Below, in pieces: positions 9,432 to 17,848 of a stretch of 25,559 bases of DNA. Made by a program: the position numbers and the translations under genes. Within the stretch, counting starts at the first letter, position 1; every line of letters starts with the position of its first letter. The DNA comes from a virus, in the IMG/VR virus record IMGVR_UViG_3300025137_000260, positions 1 to 25,559 of that record; one strand, 5' to 3'. The notes under the pieces were generated by a model. It saw nothing but the letters and a program-made list of their open reading frames with translations, was not told the origin of the DNA and did no database searches.

Positions 9432-11228
9432 TTACTTAGTATTATTAATATTTTTTCTTTGAGAAAAAGTAGTTTCATAACCCCCCGCCTGATTTCCTAA
9501 TGAAATGTAGTTAGAACTTGGGAATACAGATGTGCCTTCAACATAGGATGTTTTAACTGTGTCTTCAACAAAATTATGAATAGGAGTAAATGCAAAATTT
9601 CCTACTGTAATTCTATGAGGTAATTGTAATGAATTAGCATCTTCTTTTCCATCTAAATCCCTTCCTATATCCCATGTAGAATCGTCGGGAATGCTAAAAT
9701 TAAGTCCATTTAATATGCCAAATTGGTTACTTAAATAATCTCCAACAGTTAACTTTATAATATTTCCTCTCATAAACCCACCATCAGAGTAATTAGGAGC
9801 AGTTAATGAGGCTAAATAATTTAATTTATCATATACAAAACCCTGTTCATATTTTGAATGTATAGCTACATCAAAACCCATAGAAATAGTGCGAGTAAAT
9901 CCGTTATATTTGTAAAAAGAATTACCTCTTCCCATATATTTAAAAGATTGCCAATCTGCCCCATAATTGTCTGCGAAGTTATTAATATAGGCTCTTAAAT
10001 GGATCCAGTTAGTTTTAGGGGGACTTGAGGAGCCTGCACTATTTAAATCTATAACACCTATATTAAATTTAATAATATCAGTGTACCCATCTTCTTTTTT
10101 AGCACTAACTTCTGAAGTTGAGTATAAAGGTATAGCATTAACTGAGTCGGGGGTATAAGTATCTTGTATAGTTTTATTAGTTAATGCCTCAGATCTTAAA
10201 TTAGTAGTATAATATACTGATCTATCTCCTTCGGGTTTTTTCTTTCCAGGGTCTCCTTCACCGTAAGTTTTTGATCTATTAAATGTATTATAATCAGTAG
10301 GTTCTCCTATTAGTTGTTTTCTTCTTATTTCAGGAACACCGGTTAATGAGGGATCTAATAAATCACTTTGAAAATTAGCAATACCTGCTCCTCCAAATCC
10401 TGTTGAACCTACATTTCCAATTACAGTTTTATTTATAATTAAATCAGGTGTATAAACTAAAAATTTGTTAACATCCGCTGTATCTTTAGAATTTCTTTCT
10501 AAGCCCTGACTAGTATTAAATTTAGAGTCTTTCCTAATAATAGTTCTTCCACCTATAACAGAATTTGGTCCTCCTCTATATTGTAATAATATATTTGGAT
10601 CTTCAGATATTCCAAATGCTTTAAGATTTTCAGAAAAAGCATTAAGTCCAGTTTCTCCATCTGTATTTGATAAACTATTTAAAAGTTGGGTTACATCTGT
10701 AGCACCTCCTATTGAGGTAGCAGTAGGAGAAATTATATTAGTTTCATATAAAAGTAATAACTTATTTTTATTTTCTACTCCTAATTGATTAGTATTATAT
10801 TTATTTTTAGTTAAAAATTCATACTTATTCTCATCATTTATAATAGGACCTAAATGAATCCCTAGGGGATTAACAGCTACCTGGGCTAATGTTTTTGCTG
10901 GGGTGTAACCTCTAATAGGACCCGCACCTGTTTTAGGATTTTGAAGAGAGAGAAGATTTTGTTTTGCAATAAATAAAGCGCCATTAGGAGATTTAAAATC
11001 TGTAAGAAATCTTCCTAATCTAATTTCATCCTCTAATACATTTACTGCTGATAGGGCTCCTCCTCTAATTAAAAAATCAGTACCTAATACACTGTTTCTT
11101 TGATCTATAGACTCTAGCCTTCCAGGGATGTCTTTAGTGAAGTAAGGTTGTCCACTATTACCACCACCCCTTCTATCCCTCCCAAATTTTAGGGAGGTTA
11201 GATCGGAAGTCATTTCTATTAAGGGCAT
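9432..11228 (-). CDS. Tail/baseplate structural protein, 598 aa (tube-initiator-like candidate)
   Basis: Not assignable to a named gene with certainty. Two blocks stand out. Near residues 83-130 are LFIAKQNLLSLQNP and TLAQVAVNPLGIHLGP. Near 485-580 is a beta-rich C-terminal domain with GNIIKLTVGDYLSNQFGI, FSIPDDSTWDI and LPHRITVGNFAFTPIHNF. The C-terminal block has the look of a tail-tube-related fold, and its place between tape measure and LysM/hub genes is where a tube initiator or baseplate cap (T4 gp48/gp54 role) would be expected. That equivalence is inference. The start overlaps the 62-aa gene stop as TAATG. An AAGGAGGT stretch 8 nt upstream is a good Shine-Dalgarno match but also encodes the Gln-Gly-Gly-Arg end of the previous gene. 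Confidence 0.7.
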   Translation of the reverse strand: MPLIEMTSDLTSLKFGRDRRGGGNSGQPYFTKDIPGRLESIDQRNSVLGTDFLIRGGALSAVNVLEDEIRLGRFLTDFKSPNGALFIAKQNLLSLQNPKTGAGPIRGYTPAKTLAQVAVNPLGIHLGPIINDENKYEFLTKNKYNTNQLGVENKNKLLLLYETNIISPTATSIGGATDVTQLLNSLSNTDGETGLNAFSENLKAFGISEDPNILLQYRGGPNSVIGGRTIIRKDSKFNTSQGLERNSKDTADVNKFLVYTPDLIINKTVIGNVGSTGFGGAGIANFQSDLLDPSLTGVPEIRRKQLIGEPTDYNTFNRSKTYGEGDPGKKKPEGDRSVYYTTNLRSEALTNKTIQDTYTPDSVNAIPLYSTSEVSAKKEDGYTDIIKFNIGVIDLNSAGSSSPPKTNWIHLRAYINNFADNYGADWQSFKYMGRGNSFYKYNGFTRTISMGFDVAIHSKYEQGFVYDKLNYLASLTAPNYSDGGFMRGNIIKLTVGDYLSNQFGILNGLNFSIPDDSTWDIGRDLDGKEDANSLQLPHRITVGNFAFTPIHNFVEDTVKTSYVEGTSVFPSSNYISLGNQAGGYETTFSQRKNINNTK

Positions 11229-11416
11229 TATACTCTACCTCCTTGTCCTTCCGGTGCAGTATTTGAATATTTAGTAGGAGTTTGACCATCTAAATCTAAA
11301 GATGATCCTTCAAAGTATTTATTTCCTGAGTCGTCTGTTGGTGTAGAAGCGGGAGGGGTTTGACCTCCTAAGCCTAAAGTAGATCCAATTGATTGAAGCA
11401 TGTCTAAAAGTGCCAT
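11228..11416 (-). CDS. Small virion-operon protein, 62 aa, function unknown
   Basis: First gene of the long baseplate-fiber operon, directly behind the tape measure gene. It begins MALLDMLQSIGSTLGLGGQT, a short amphipathic or hydrophobic N terminus, followed by a Gly/Pro/Thr/Ser-rich disordered tail. No enzyme motif or clear transmembrane helix is visible. It is judged real because the 50-bp gap upstream carries the recurrent AATATTTAT element and an A-rich leader (AATAAATAAAAAATATG), and because its stop overlaps the next ATG as TAATG. A minor tail component or an assembly factor is possible; nothing narrower can be said. Confidence 0.65.
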   Translation of the reverse strand: MALLDMLQSIGSTLGLGGQTPPASTPTDDSGNKYFEGSSLDLDGQTPTKYSNTAPEGQGGRV

Positions 11417-11452
11417 ATTTTTTATTTATTAAAGATTAATATAAGGTTTATT

Positions 11453-11461
11453 ATAAATATT
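11453..11461 (-). promoter_or_regulatory. AATATTTAT element upstream of 62-aa gene (putative late promoter)
   Basis: In the gene sense the site reads AATATTTAT, 36 nt before the ATG. It is the only such element ahead of the seven-gene operon that ends at the left edge. Confidence 0.5.
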
Positions 11462-11466
11462 ATAAA

Positions 11467-14115
11467 TTATTGAGTCTTATATGAAGTCATTCCTAAAGCC
11501 GTACCTACTTTATTACCATCCATCATTACAACACTACCCTGTTCTACAGCGTTTACTAAGCGTTCTAATAATTTAACAGCCTCTCCATCACCACCTCCGC
11601 CAAATGGACTTGTAGCACCTATAATAATGTCATCTTTGCGGAATTTTTGGACTGGTTGGCCTGGTCTTGATATAAAGTCTGCTGCTTCATCCCCACCAAA
11701 TAGATCTACTGCTGTTTTACCTACAGATGAAACATCTACATTATCTGCAATTGTTCCCGCTACCCATCTACCTAAAGCATCACCTGCAATACCACCTAAG
11801 AATGTACCTATACCAGGGACAGGAATTAATGATCCTAAAATACCTCCTACTATACCACCTCCTAAACCTCCTACAGCTTGGAGTGACTTTTTACCTACTT
11901 CCTGATAATCTATAGTTCCATCTAATGTGCCTGCTGCTGCATTTTTTACTTCCATACCCGCTATAATAGCTGAAATAGCTGTTCCTAGAATAGGAATCTT
12001 TTTTAAAAGTTTACCTACACCACCTCCTTTAAAGAAACCTTTAATAGCATTCATAGGGTTTAATGATTTAACTCCTGAAACTACTGAACCTGCAAGTTTG
12101 GATACTCCTCCCAATAAACCTTTTCCTGCACCTTTTATCATACCCATTAATCCACCACCTCCAGCTTTTGCTGCACCTCCTGCAACTGTTGAAGCTGTTC
12201 CTGTAACTGCTTTAACGGCATCATCCGCAGCTCCCCCCATTTTACTTAACCCTCCTGTTATTTTTGAAATAGTATTACTGATTGTTTTGAAGGGATTCAT
12301 TAATGCTTTTACACCATCTAATAATTTTCCACCAGTTAGTATACTTCCAAACTTTGCAGCCATGATTGAAATTTGCTCAATGTTACCCATTATAAAATCA
12401 AATATGCTATGGATAGTATCTAAGATAGGAATCATTTTAGCAAATACATCACTCATTTGCTCCATTACTTGCTCTTGCTTTTCTTGGAGAGTAAGGTTTC
12501 TTTGCTGTTGTACTAATTCTTCAGCTCCTTTTGTTTTCTTTAATTCTTCTAATGCTAATTTTCTTTCATCAGCATCTTCAATTTTATTAATTTGCTCTAA
12601 CCTTTGCTTAATAGCATCATTCATACTATCAGCATTAATCCCTTCCATTTTATTTAAATTAGCTAGTGCTGACTTTTTAACAAACATATCTGCCATAGAT
12701 TCACGAGTCATACCCATTGCTTTAGCAATGCCCTCTTGCTCGATTCTATTCATATCCGCAAACTTTGCTTGAGTAATACCTTGTTTTTGAAGTTCTTTAC
12801 CAAGTCCCACTAAATCTCCATCTAAAGCAAATTGTCTTGCTTTTTCTAAGTTAAGGTCCTGGCCCAATAATAATTCAGCTTCTAACTCATTAGCAATAGA
12901 TTGTTCGAAGTCTAGTAATCCTCCAGCAATGTTATCTAATTCACCCATACTTAAACCCATTTTTTTAGCTTGGAATGCTGCTTCTGCTAAATTTTGTCCT
13001 TGGGCTTTGGTTGATAATTTAACAGCATTAGATACATTACTTACATCTTTTAAAATAGCTTTATAGTCTATTGCTGTGTCGTTCTGTGCATTTAAGACTT
13101 TAACAGTACCTATAGCTTCTTCAGTAAATTCAGTAGTGTTTTGACCCGCAGCTAAAGTAAATTCTGCTAATTTTGAAGCTTCAGCTCCACTTACCCCTAA
13201 TCGTTTAGTAAGAGTATTAAATGTAGTTAAGGTTTGAGCAGAAAGCATAGAAGTTGTACCTAATGCTTGGTTAACTTCCGTTAAAGATTCAGCAAGATTA
13301 CTAGCTGTAACTCCATTTATACTAGAGGCAGCTGTAACTAATTGGTTATTTAGTTTAAGTCCCTCTTTTCGGGACATTCCTAAATTACGACTTAAATTAA
13401 CGGATCTTTCATCCGCACTTTTTAAACCTTTTACTAAAGCACCTATAAAGGCAGCAGATGCTGCTTTTGCTAAATCACCTGCTATTTCTTTAGAAGAAGC
13501 TGCAAGTGCTTCACCTGAATCGTTTGATTCAGCTAATTTTGAATTAAAAGTATCAGCCGCTCCCGCCATTCCCGAAAATACTTTTCCTAAAACTGGGATG
13601 TCTTGAGTTACATCGGATAATCCTTTAAATGGATTAGCCTTTTCCATTTTATCCGTAGTTTCAGAAATTTTTTCAAATTCTCCTCTTACGGCCTTTGCCG
13701 CATCTTCTTGTTCTTGGAGGGCTACTAATACTTCAACTAAAGCATCAGCTTCTTTTTCGGCCTCTTCTCCTCCTTCTGCAATTAATAAATTTAATAATTC
13801 TGAAAGATTATTAATTTTTGCTTGTCGAGCAGCCTGCTCTGCATCTAACTTAATAAGTTGCTTTTTAAACTTTTGGTTTTTATCTAATCCCTTTAGCTGG
13901 TCTTTAGTTAAGTTTTGTAGTTCTTTGGCTAAGTTTTTAGCAGTTGAACCAGACGCCAGAAATCCTTCTGCTGTGTCTCCTGTTAATTTAGCCGCTGATT
14001 TAGCTGCATCTCTAAGTTGTTTATCTACACCTAGTAAAGTCCTGCCTAGGATTTCAGCTTCCTCATTAACTTTTTTAAGGTTTGCTGCGTTTAAATTAGG
14101 ATCAAATTCTGCCAT
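11467..14115 (-). CDS. Tail tape measure protein, 882 aa
   Basis: Sets tail length and is injected with or ahead of the DNA. Residues 1-160 are Ala/Lys/Glu/Leu-rich helix and coiled coil (ELQNLTKDQLKGLDKNQK). The middle has long alpha-helical repeats. From about 560 hydrophobic and glycine-rich segments appear, including GGGIVGGILGSLIPVPGIG, suited to membrane insertion. The C terminus has DDIIIGATSPFGG, LLERLVNAVEQG and VMMDGNKVGTALG, a tail end typical of phage tape measures. It lies right after the chaperone gene, as usual. By the rough rule of 1.5 angstrom per residue the tail would be about 130 nm, a loose estimate. The ATG at 14115 lies only 4 nt after the putative promoter element and has no Shine-Dalgarno sequence. 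Confidence 0.9.
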   Translation of the reverse strand: MAEFDPNLNAANLKKVNEEAEILGRTLLGVDKQLRDAAKSAAKLTGDTAEGFLASGSTAKNLAKELQNLTKDQLKGLDKNQKFKKQLIKLDAEQAARQAKINNLSELLNLLIAEGGEEAEKEADALVEVLVALQEQEDAAKAVRGEFEKISETTDKMEKANPFKGLSDVTQDIPVLGKVFSGMAGAADTFNSKLAESNDSGEALAASSKEIAGDLAKAASAAFIGALVKGLKSADERSVNLSRNLGMSRKEGLKLNNQLVTAASSINGVTASNLAESLTEVNQALGTTSMLSAQTLTTFNTLTKRLGVSGAEASKLAEFTLAAGQNTTEFTEEAIGTVKVLNAQNDTAIDYKAILKDVSNVSNAVKLSTKAQGQNLAEAAFQAKKMGLSMGELDNIAGGLLDFEQSIANELEAELLLGQDLNLEKARQFALDGDLVGLGKELQKQGITQAKFADMNRIEQEGIAKAMGMTRESMADMFVKKSALANLNKMEGINADSMNDAIKQRLEQINKIEDADERKLALEELKKTKGAEELVQQQRNLTLQEKQEQVMEQMSDVFAKMIPILDTIHSIFDFIMGNIEQISIMAAKFGSILTGGKLLDGVKALMNPFKTISNTISKITGGLSKMGGAADDAVKAVTGTASTVAGGAAKAGGGGLMGMIKGAGKGLLGGVSKLAGSVVSGVKSLNPMNAIKGFFKGGGVGKLLKKIPILGTAISAIIAGMEVKNAAAGTLDGTIDYQEVGKKSLQAVGGLGGGIVGGILGSLIPVPGIGTFLGGIAGDALGRWVAGTIADNVDVSSVGKTAVDLFGGDEAADFISRPGQPVQKFRKDDIIIGATSPFGGGGDGEAVKLLERLVNAVEQGSVVMMDGNKVGTALGMTSYKTQ

Positions 14116-14119
14116 GGTA

Positions 14120-14128
14120 ATAAATATT
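14120..14128 (-). promoter_or_regulatory. AATATTTAT element upstream of tape measure gene
   Basis: Sense AATATTTAT, immediately behind the terminator at 14132-14158 and only 4 nt before the ATG. If it is a -10-type element, the transcript would be leaderless or nearly so. Confidence 0.5.
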
Positions 14129-14131
14129 CAA

Positions 14132-14158
14132 AGAAAAAAAGCGTCATTTCTTTGACGC
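14132..14158 (-). terminator. Rho-independent terminator between chaperone and tape measure genes
   Basis: In the sense strand the stem GCGTCA / TGACGC with a 6-nt loop is followed by a run of seven T. The stop codon TGA of the frameshifted chaperone product lies inside the hairpin (14144-14146). The opposite strand also has a short T run, so weak bidirectional action is possible. Confidence 0.8.
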
Positions 14159-14447
14159 CTTTTTCATAGTAGAAGTATATGTAGGTACTTTAGGTTTTGA
14201 TTTTTGTTTAGCTTCATCACGAGCTGATCCTTTCAACCAGCTTTTTTCTGCTTGTTCTTTAGATTTATTATTTTTATCCTCGTAATGTTGTTTTATTTTT
14301 TGGAAAGTAAATTTTCTTAACCATGTAGGCATTGAATAAACATCATGCCAAGAATAACCTCCGTTGCCGTGAAATACAATTTCATGTATTTGGGTAAATA
14401 AATTCGCCCTAATTAGGGTTGCGGCATCAGAGGTCAGGCCAAAAAAA
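14144..14447 (-). CDS. Frameshift-encoded C-terminal extension of the tail assembly chaperone
   Basis: From the T run the alternative frame reads FGLTSDAATLIRANLFTQIH, then EIVFHGNGGYSWHDVYSMPT, WLRKFTFQKIKQHYEDKN and a Lys/Ser-rich end (TMKKASKK). Only the last 62 codons have their own ATG (14332), in the middle of the conserved-looking WHDVYSMPTWLRKF stretch, so independent initiation would cut the domain. Relative to zero frame (AGC TTT TTT TGG) the shift is +1 or -2, giving a fusion of about 340 or 341 residues. A palindrome CCCTAATTAGGG lies about 22 nt downstream and might stimulate slippage. The alternative is a homopolymer length error in the assembly, which would make this one continuous gene. 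Confidence 0.72.
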
Positions 14448-15167
14448 GCTCAAGCCAATTGGAAGTGATACTATTTCTTCATCACCCTCATCATTAAATA
14501 CTATAACATCCATATCTACGTCTGGGTTTATGGTTTTATAGTATTTTCTAAACTCACGGATGTCTTTAGCTAAGAAATAGTTAGAAGTAAATTCTTTAAT
14601 GTCCTTAGCTTCAGTAGAACCATTTATTGAGGTAATAGTTCTATAAAGTCTTACTGTTACATCATTAGAAGCTGTTTTACTTATTTTTTTAAGACTTTTT
14701 AATTCAGCATCAATTTTTCTTTCATCATGCCCTGTAAGGAATTTAAAGGTAACTTCATTTTTAGTGTGGGGTAACGTGTAAGAAAATTCATTTTCACCCC
14801 TTTTATATAAACTTTCGTCTATAGGTAAATTTTCTAAAACAGATAAATCAATTTCTTGACCTACTCCATTGTATGTAACGTCATACTTTGCTCCATACGC
14901 CAAAATACGTGCCGCTATCATAATAGCGTTTTTATCACCCGTTAGTAAATCATTATAATCAAATTTAGTTACAATCAGTGATTGAAGGAGTCGATCAATC
15001 ACGGATCCATTTTTAATATAATTTTGATTAGTAAGGATGTCTTCTTCTTTAGCAGTCATGTATTTTATTTCGACTTTTCCTTCTGCTAAAGGGTGACCTT
15101 CGGGGTATAATAAGCCTTTGGAAGGCAATTCTATAACTTCTGTTGGTAGATTAAATTTATCACTCAT
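14427..15167 (-). CDS. Tail assembly chaperone / baseplate hub-assembly protein (gp26-like), zero-frame product, 246 aa
   Basis: The N terminus (FNLPTEVIELPSKGLLYPEG, then KVEIKYMTAKEEDILT) matches the T4-like baseplate/hub assembly family usually called gp26 (or gp51) in marine T4-like phages. The rest is a mixed alpha/beta protein without catalytic motifs. It sits between tail tube and tape measure, the classic place of tail assembly chaperones (lambda G/GT, P2 E/E'). The zero frame ends LSFFWPDL just after a run of seven T (14447-14441), while another frame stays open on both sides of the stop and continues to 14144. The short protein is therefore probably one of two products. The family call is good; the chaperone role and the frameshift are inference from position and sequence. 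Confidence 0.8.
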   Translation of the reverse strand: MSDKFNLPTEVIELPSKGLLYPEGHPLAEGKVEIKYMTAKEEDILTNQNYIKNGSVIDRLLQSLIVTKFDYNDLLTGDKNAIMIAARILAYGAKYDVTYNGVGQEIDLSVLENLPIDESLYKRGENEFSYTLPHTKNEVTFKFLTGHDERKIDAELKSLKKISKTASNDVTVRLYRTITSINGSTEAKDIKEFTSNYFLAKDIREFRKYYKTINPDVDMDVIVFNDEGDEEIVSLPIGLSFFWPDL

Positions 15168-15189
15168 TGTAAATAACTTTGTTTTGAAT

Positions 15190-15198
15190 ATAAATATA
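15190..15198 (-). promoter_or_regulatory. TATATTTAT element upstream of chaperone gene
   Basis: One mismatch to the AATATTTAT element. It lies just behind the terminator at 15201-15231 and 22 nt before the ATG at 15167. Confidence 0.45.
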
Positions 15199-15200
15199 TT

Positions 15201-15231
15201 AAAAAATAAGAGGAGCGCATTTCTGCGCTCC
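15201..15231 (-). terminator. Rho-independent terminator after tail tube gene
   Basis: The sense strand has an 8-bp G+C-rich stem GGAGCGCA / TGCGCTCC closed by a GAAA (GNRA) tetraloop, followed by TCTTATTTTTT. It would limit read-through from the strongly needed tube gene into the chaperone gene. It is the best hairpin in the window. Confidence 0.88.
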
Positions 15232-15256
15232 TTCTTTTTATTATTTTTGGCTTGTA

Positions 15257-15745
15257 TTAGAAATTCAACACGCAGTAGTCCATATCTATTGTAAGGGTTA
15301 AATTGGTTGGGGTATCTACTGAATCATAATCGTAGTCTCCAAAGTTGGCTTCAGTAATTATGGCTCCTTTAATTACCCACTCACTTACTACATCACCTAC
15401 AGGTCCTACTATGTCAAGAGTTAAATCTTTTTTATAGAAGTCAGAGTAACCATCTCTACCCGTTACTGATTCGTGACCTAAACGTACCCATTCCATTGCA
15501 GCTTGCGCTCCAGAAGGAGTAATTGGATCATAAAGAGTTAAAGTAATTGGGTTCCAAGTTGTTTTACCTTTAATTTTACGATATACGTTTATGTAATTAA
15601 GAGTAATTGCGTTTTGGGTAAGTGAAATTGCGCTTACACCCTTCACCATGTAGCTGGGGAAACCATCCACATACAGTATGAACCTATTTGCTTGTTTGGG
15701 TTCAAATGCTGTGAAGAAAATTTCGTTTGAATCTAATACTGCCAT
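15257..15745 (-). CDS. gp19: Tail tube protein gp19
   Basis: At 162 aa it is almost the same length as T4 gp19 (163). It begins with a short leader then FEPKQANRFILYVDGFPSYM, followed by VKGVSAISLTQNAITLNYIN, TLTLYDPITPSGAQAAMEWV and a C-terminal beta segment ending LTIDMDYCVLNF. This is the usual tube fold order: an N-terminal strand with R-F-x-(L/V), a central PSGAQ...W helix and late strands. The protein forms the inner tail tube through which DNA passes. It lies directly after the sheath gene, as in T4, but is preceded by its own AATATTTAT element and followed by a strong terminator, so it is probably transcribed alone and abundantly. Confidence 0.93.
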   Translation of the reverse strand: MAVLDSNEIFFTAFEPKQANRFILYVDGFPSYMVKGVSAISLTQNAITLNYINVYRKIKGKTTWNPITLTLYDPITPSGAQAAMEWVRLGHESVTGRDGYSDFYKKDLTLDIVGPVGDVVSEWVIKGAIITEANFGDYDYDSVDTPTNLTLTIDMDYCVLNF

Positions 15746-15761
15746 TGTTGTTTATTTATTA

Positions 15762-15770
15762 ATAAATATT
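15762..15770 (-). promoter_or_regulatory. AATATTTAT element upstream of gp19
   Basis: The sense strand reads AATATTTATTAATAAATAAA and then CAACAATG, with 16 nt between the 9-mer and the ATG. Nearly the same 20 bases stand before the 176-aa fiber gene (near 18735-18753). Confidence 0.55.
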
Positions 15771-15799
15771 AGAATTTTTATTCTTTTAATTATTTTTGA

Positions 15800-17815
15800 T
15801 TAATATCCACCTCCATTTGCTCCTCCTGTAGCTCCCCCTGCTTCAGGGAATGTTGCTCCAGTTGGTTGGACGTTAAAGTTAAGAATTATGAATTCTGCTG
15901 TTTTAGTTGGTTGTAAGTAAACTTGACCAACTAATTCATTTCTATCAATTACTGCAGGAGTATTAATAGATTCATCCATTACTACCTTAAACGCATATAA
16001 ACCCTGTCTTTGTTGAACTGACTCTAAGTATGGGTTTACAACTGCTAAGAAATTATTTCTAGTAGCTACTGTGTTTTGTTCAAATACAACATTACCTGCT
16101 TGTTGATCCAAGAATTGTTTAATAGTAATTAATAATCTTCTAACATTAATACGATCTAATGCTGAGGCTTTAGATTGTAATGTTTTCTGACCAAATACTA
16201 CAACTCCTGATCTTGGGAATACGGCAATTGGGTTAATTTTGCCTTCGTATAAGGTATCTCTAGACGCCTTAGGTAATCCTTTTTGTGTTCTGACTACTGT
16301 TGGTAGTGAACCTCTATTTAATCCGGCAGGAGCAAACCAAGGTTCGCCTACTTTATCATTAAAGGCATAAACACCAGGTATAAAAGTTGAAGGTGGTGCC
16401 CATTTTAATCTACCAGTAGTAGGATCGCTACATAATAACCACGGGAAATATGTTGTAGCATACGAGTTATTAATTGTTTTAGCGGAATTTACAGCACTTG
16501 TAATATTAGCATTATCAGTATAATTTTGTAAATCAATTACTGCTAAAGCATCTGCTCTATCTTTAGTATTTGTTAAAAGAATATTTAATGCTGTTGAGTG
16601 ATCACCATAATTTAATCCTGGGGCAGCAATTGAAGTGTAAGAGTAGTTAGGATCATTTAGTAAGTAAAATGATTGAGTAAAATCATTTTGGTTTACTCCT
16701 TCAGTATTTTCACTTGTTATGTCCTTACCAAATTTAGCATCTGCTATTAATTCACCTTCTCCTCCTGTCATTGATTGAGATTGGATTTGAGGGATACTTG
16801 CAGTTGAAGCTTGGCTTCTTATATTACCTTCACTGTCTGTGTAGTTTGCAGTGTTATCAATACTACCCTGATCTACAAAGATGTATCTACTACTGTTGGG
16901 GTAATCTCCTTCTACTTGTAAGTAAGGAGCTGTTGTACCAGAATCTCCAATAGTTACTGTTTGAGTACCAATTGCTTTACCTATGTAATCATTGTCAAAC
17001 GGATCCAAAGATACGTTGTTAAATTGTTCTAATACAATTCTATTATTTAAATCATCATCTCCTCTTCTAACTAAAACATTAAATTTACCAGATGCAGTAG
17101 AAGCATTTTGAATTTCAACTCTAACATTTTCTTTACTTCCAGATTGTAATAAACCTGAAGTAGTAGGAGCGGTACCTCCATTATTTTGTTCAACTCCTTC
17201 AGAAAAGGTTTTTAATGTAAATGAATTTTGGAAATCAGTAGCAGCTAATGTAAGTGTTAAATCAACACCTACATCAGCAGAACCACCAAATGATGCAGTT
17301 GGGAAAATAACTTGATCTCCTATATTAAGGTGTGATACTTGTGAGGTAATTGTAATTGATTCAACTACCGTAGCATTACTCATAGAAATAGAGGCAGTTA
17401 CATTAAAGTTAGATGAACTTGCTACTAAAGCATTTGCTGTTACTGAGGAAGAAACAGCAGCAGCTGAACTTGTAGCTACTGTGGTAGCAAGTTTACCACT
17501 AACGACATTTGAACTTGCATTGCCATAAGACCCACTTACTACTCTAGTTACTAATAAAGTGTCACCACCATTATTAAAATAATTATAAGCTGCTGTAGAA
17601 GAAAAGAAAGAGTAAGTAGCACCACCACTAGTAATTAAGTCTCCAAATTTAGACACGTAGTCATTATATGAAGTAACTAAGGTTGGTCTTTCTACTGGGC
17701 CTTTTACTGTAGGGCCTACAATAGCAGCTCCCGCCTGAATTACTCCTTCAGGGAGAAAAGATTGGTCATTTTCATTAATGTAAATGCCAGGTGAAACGAT
17801 GTTGTTATTTGCCAT
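15800..17815 (-). CDS. gp18: Contractile tail sheath protein gp18
   Basis: At 671 aa it is close to T4 gp18 (659). The start is typical of the family: VSPGIYINENDQSFLPEGVI, then GAAIVGPTVKGPVERPTLVT and SYNDYVSKFGD. The C-terminal half has the conserved sheath core, with LNRGSLPTVVRTQKGLPKAS, NPIAVFPRSGVVVFGQKTLQ, RINVRRLLITIKQFLDQQAG and NFLAVVNPYLESVQQRQGLY. The middle (roughly 100-400) is the variable, surface-exposed protrusion domain, here Ser/Thr/Ala-rich. The C terminus ends with GATGGANGGGY, a flexible Gly tail. The sheath wraps the gp19 tube and contracts at infection. No Shine-Dalgarno sequence; the leader is CATAAATATAACAACTCATG. Assignment is very secure. Confidence 0.96.
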   Translation of the reverse strand: MANNNIVSPGIYINENDQSFLPEGVIQAGAAIVGPTVKGPVERPTLVTSYNDYVSKFGDLITSGGATYSFFSSTAAYNYFNNGGDTLLVTRVVSGSYGNASSNVVSGKLATTVATSSAAAVSSSVTANALVASSSNFNVTASISMSNATVVESITITSQVSHLNIGDQVIFPTASFGGSADVGVDLTLTLAATDFQNSFTLKTFSEGVEQNNGGTAPTTSGLLQSGSKENVRVEIQNASTASGKFNVLVRRGDDDLNNRIVLEQFNNVSLDPFDNDYIGKAIGTQTVTIGDSGTTAPYLQVEGDYPNSSRYIFVDQGSIDNTANYTDSEGNIRSQASTASIPQIQSQSMTGGEGELIADAKFGKDITSENTEGVNQNDFTQSFYLLNDPNYSYTSIAAPGLNYGDHSTALNILLTNTKDRADALAVIDLQNYTDNANITSAVNSAKTINNSYATTYFPWLLCSDPTTGRLKWAPPSTFIPGVYAFNDKVGEPWFAPAGLNRGSLPTVVRTQKGLPKASRDTLYEGKINPIAVFPRSGVVVFGQKTLQSKASALDRINVRRLLITIKQFLDQQAGNVVFEQNTVATRNNFLAVVNPYLESVQQRQGLYAFKVVMDESINTPAVIDRNELVGQVYLQPTKTAEFIILNFNVQPTGATFPEAGGATGGANGGGY

Positions 17816-17839
17816 GAGTTGTTATATTTATGCTTTGTA

Positions 17840-17848
17840 ATAAATATT
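17840..17848 (-). promoter_or_regulatory. AATATTTAT element upstream of gp18
   Basis: The sense 9-mer directly follows the TAA stop of the 89-aa gene and lies 24 nt before the sheath ATG. A CATAAATA, one base from the T4 late octamer TATAAATA, follows closer to the start. Confidence 0.5.

Noticed and set aside
11237-11244. AAGGAGGT as proof of Shine-Dalgarno use
   Set aside because: It encodes Gln-Gly-Gly-Arg residues at the end of the 62-aa protein, and nearly all other starts lack such a sequence.
11927-12772. 281-codon open frame on the plus strand opposite the tape measure gene
   Set aside because: It mirrors the Ala/Gly/Lys-rich tape measure codons, has no leader or family signature, and no other gene lies on the plus strand.
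14144-14332. Independent 62-aa gene starting at the ATG at 14332
   Set aside because: The same frame stays open upstream to the T run with conserved-looking residues, and there is no leader or promoter element before this ATG. A frameshift extension explains more.
15771-15799. Terminator after gp18
   Set aside because: Only a weak A+T hairpin (AGAAT / ATTCT) without a clear T tract is present.
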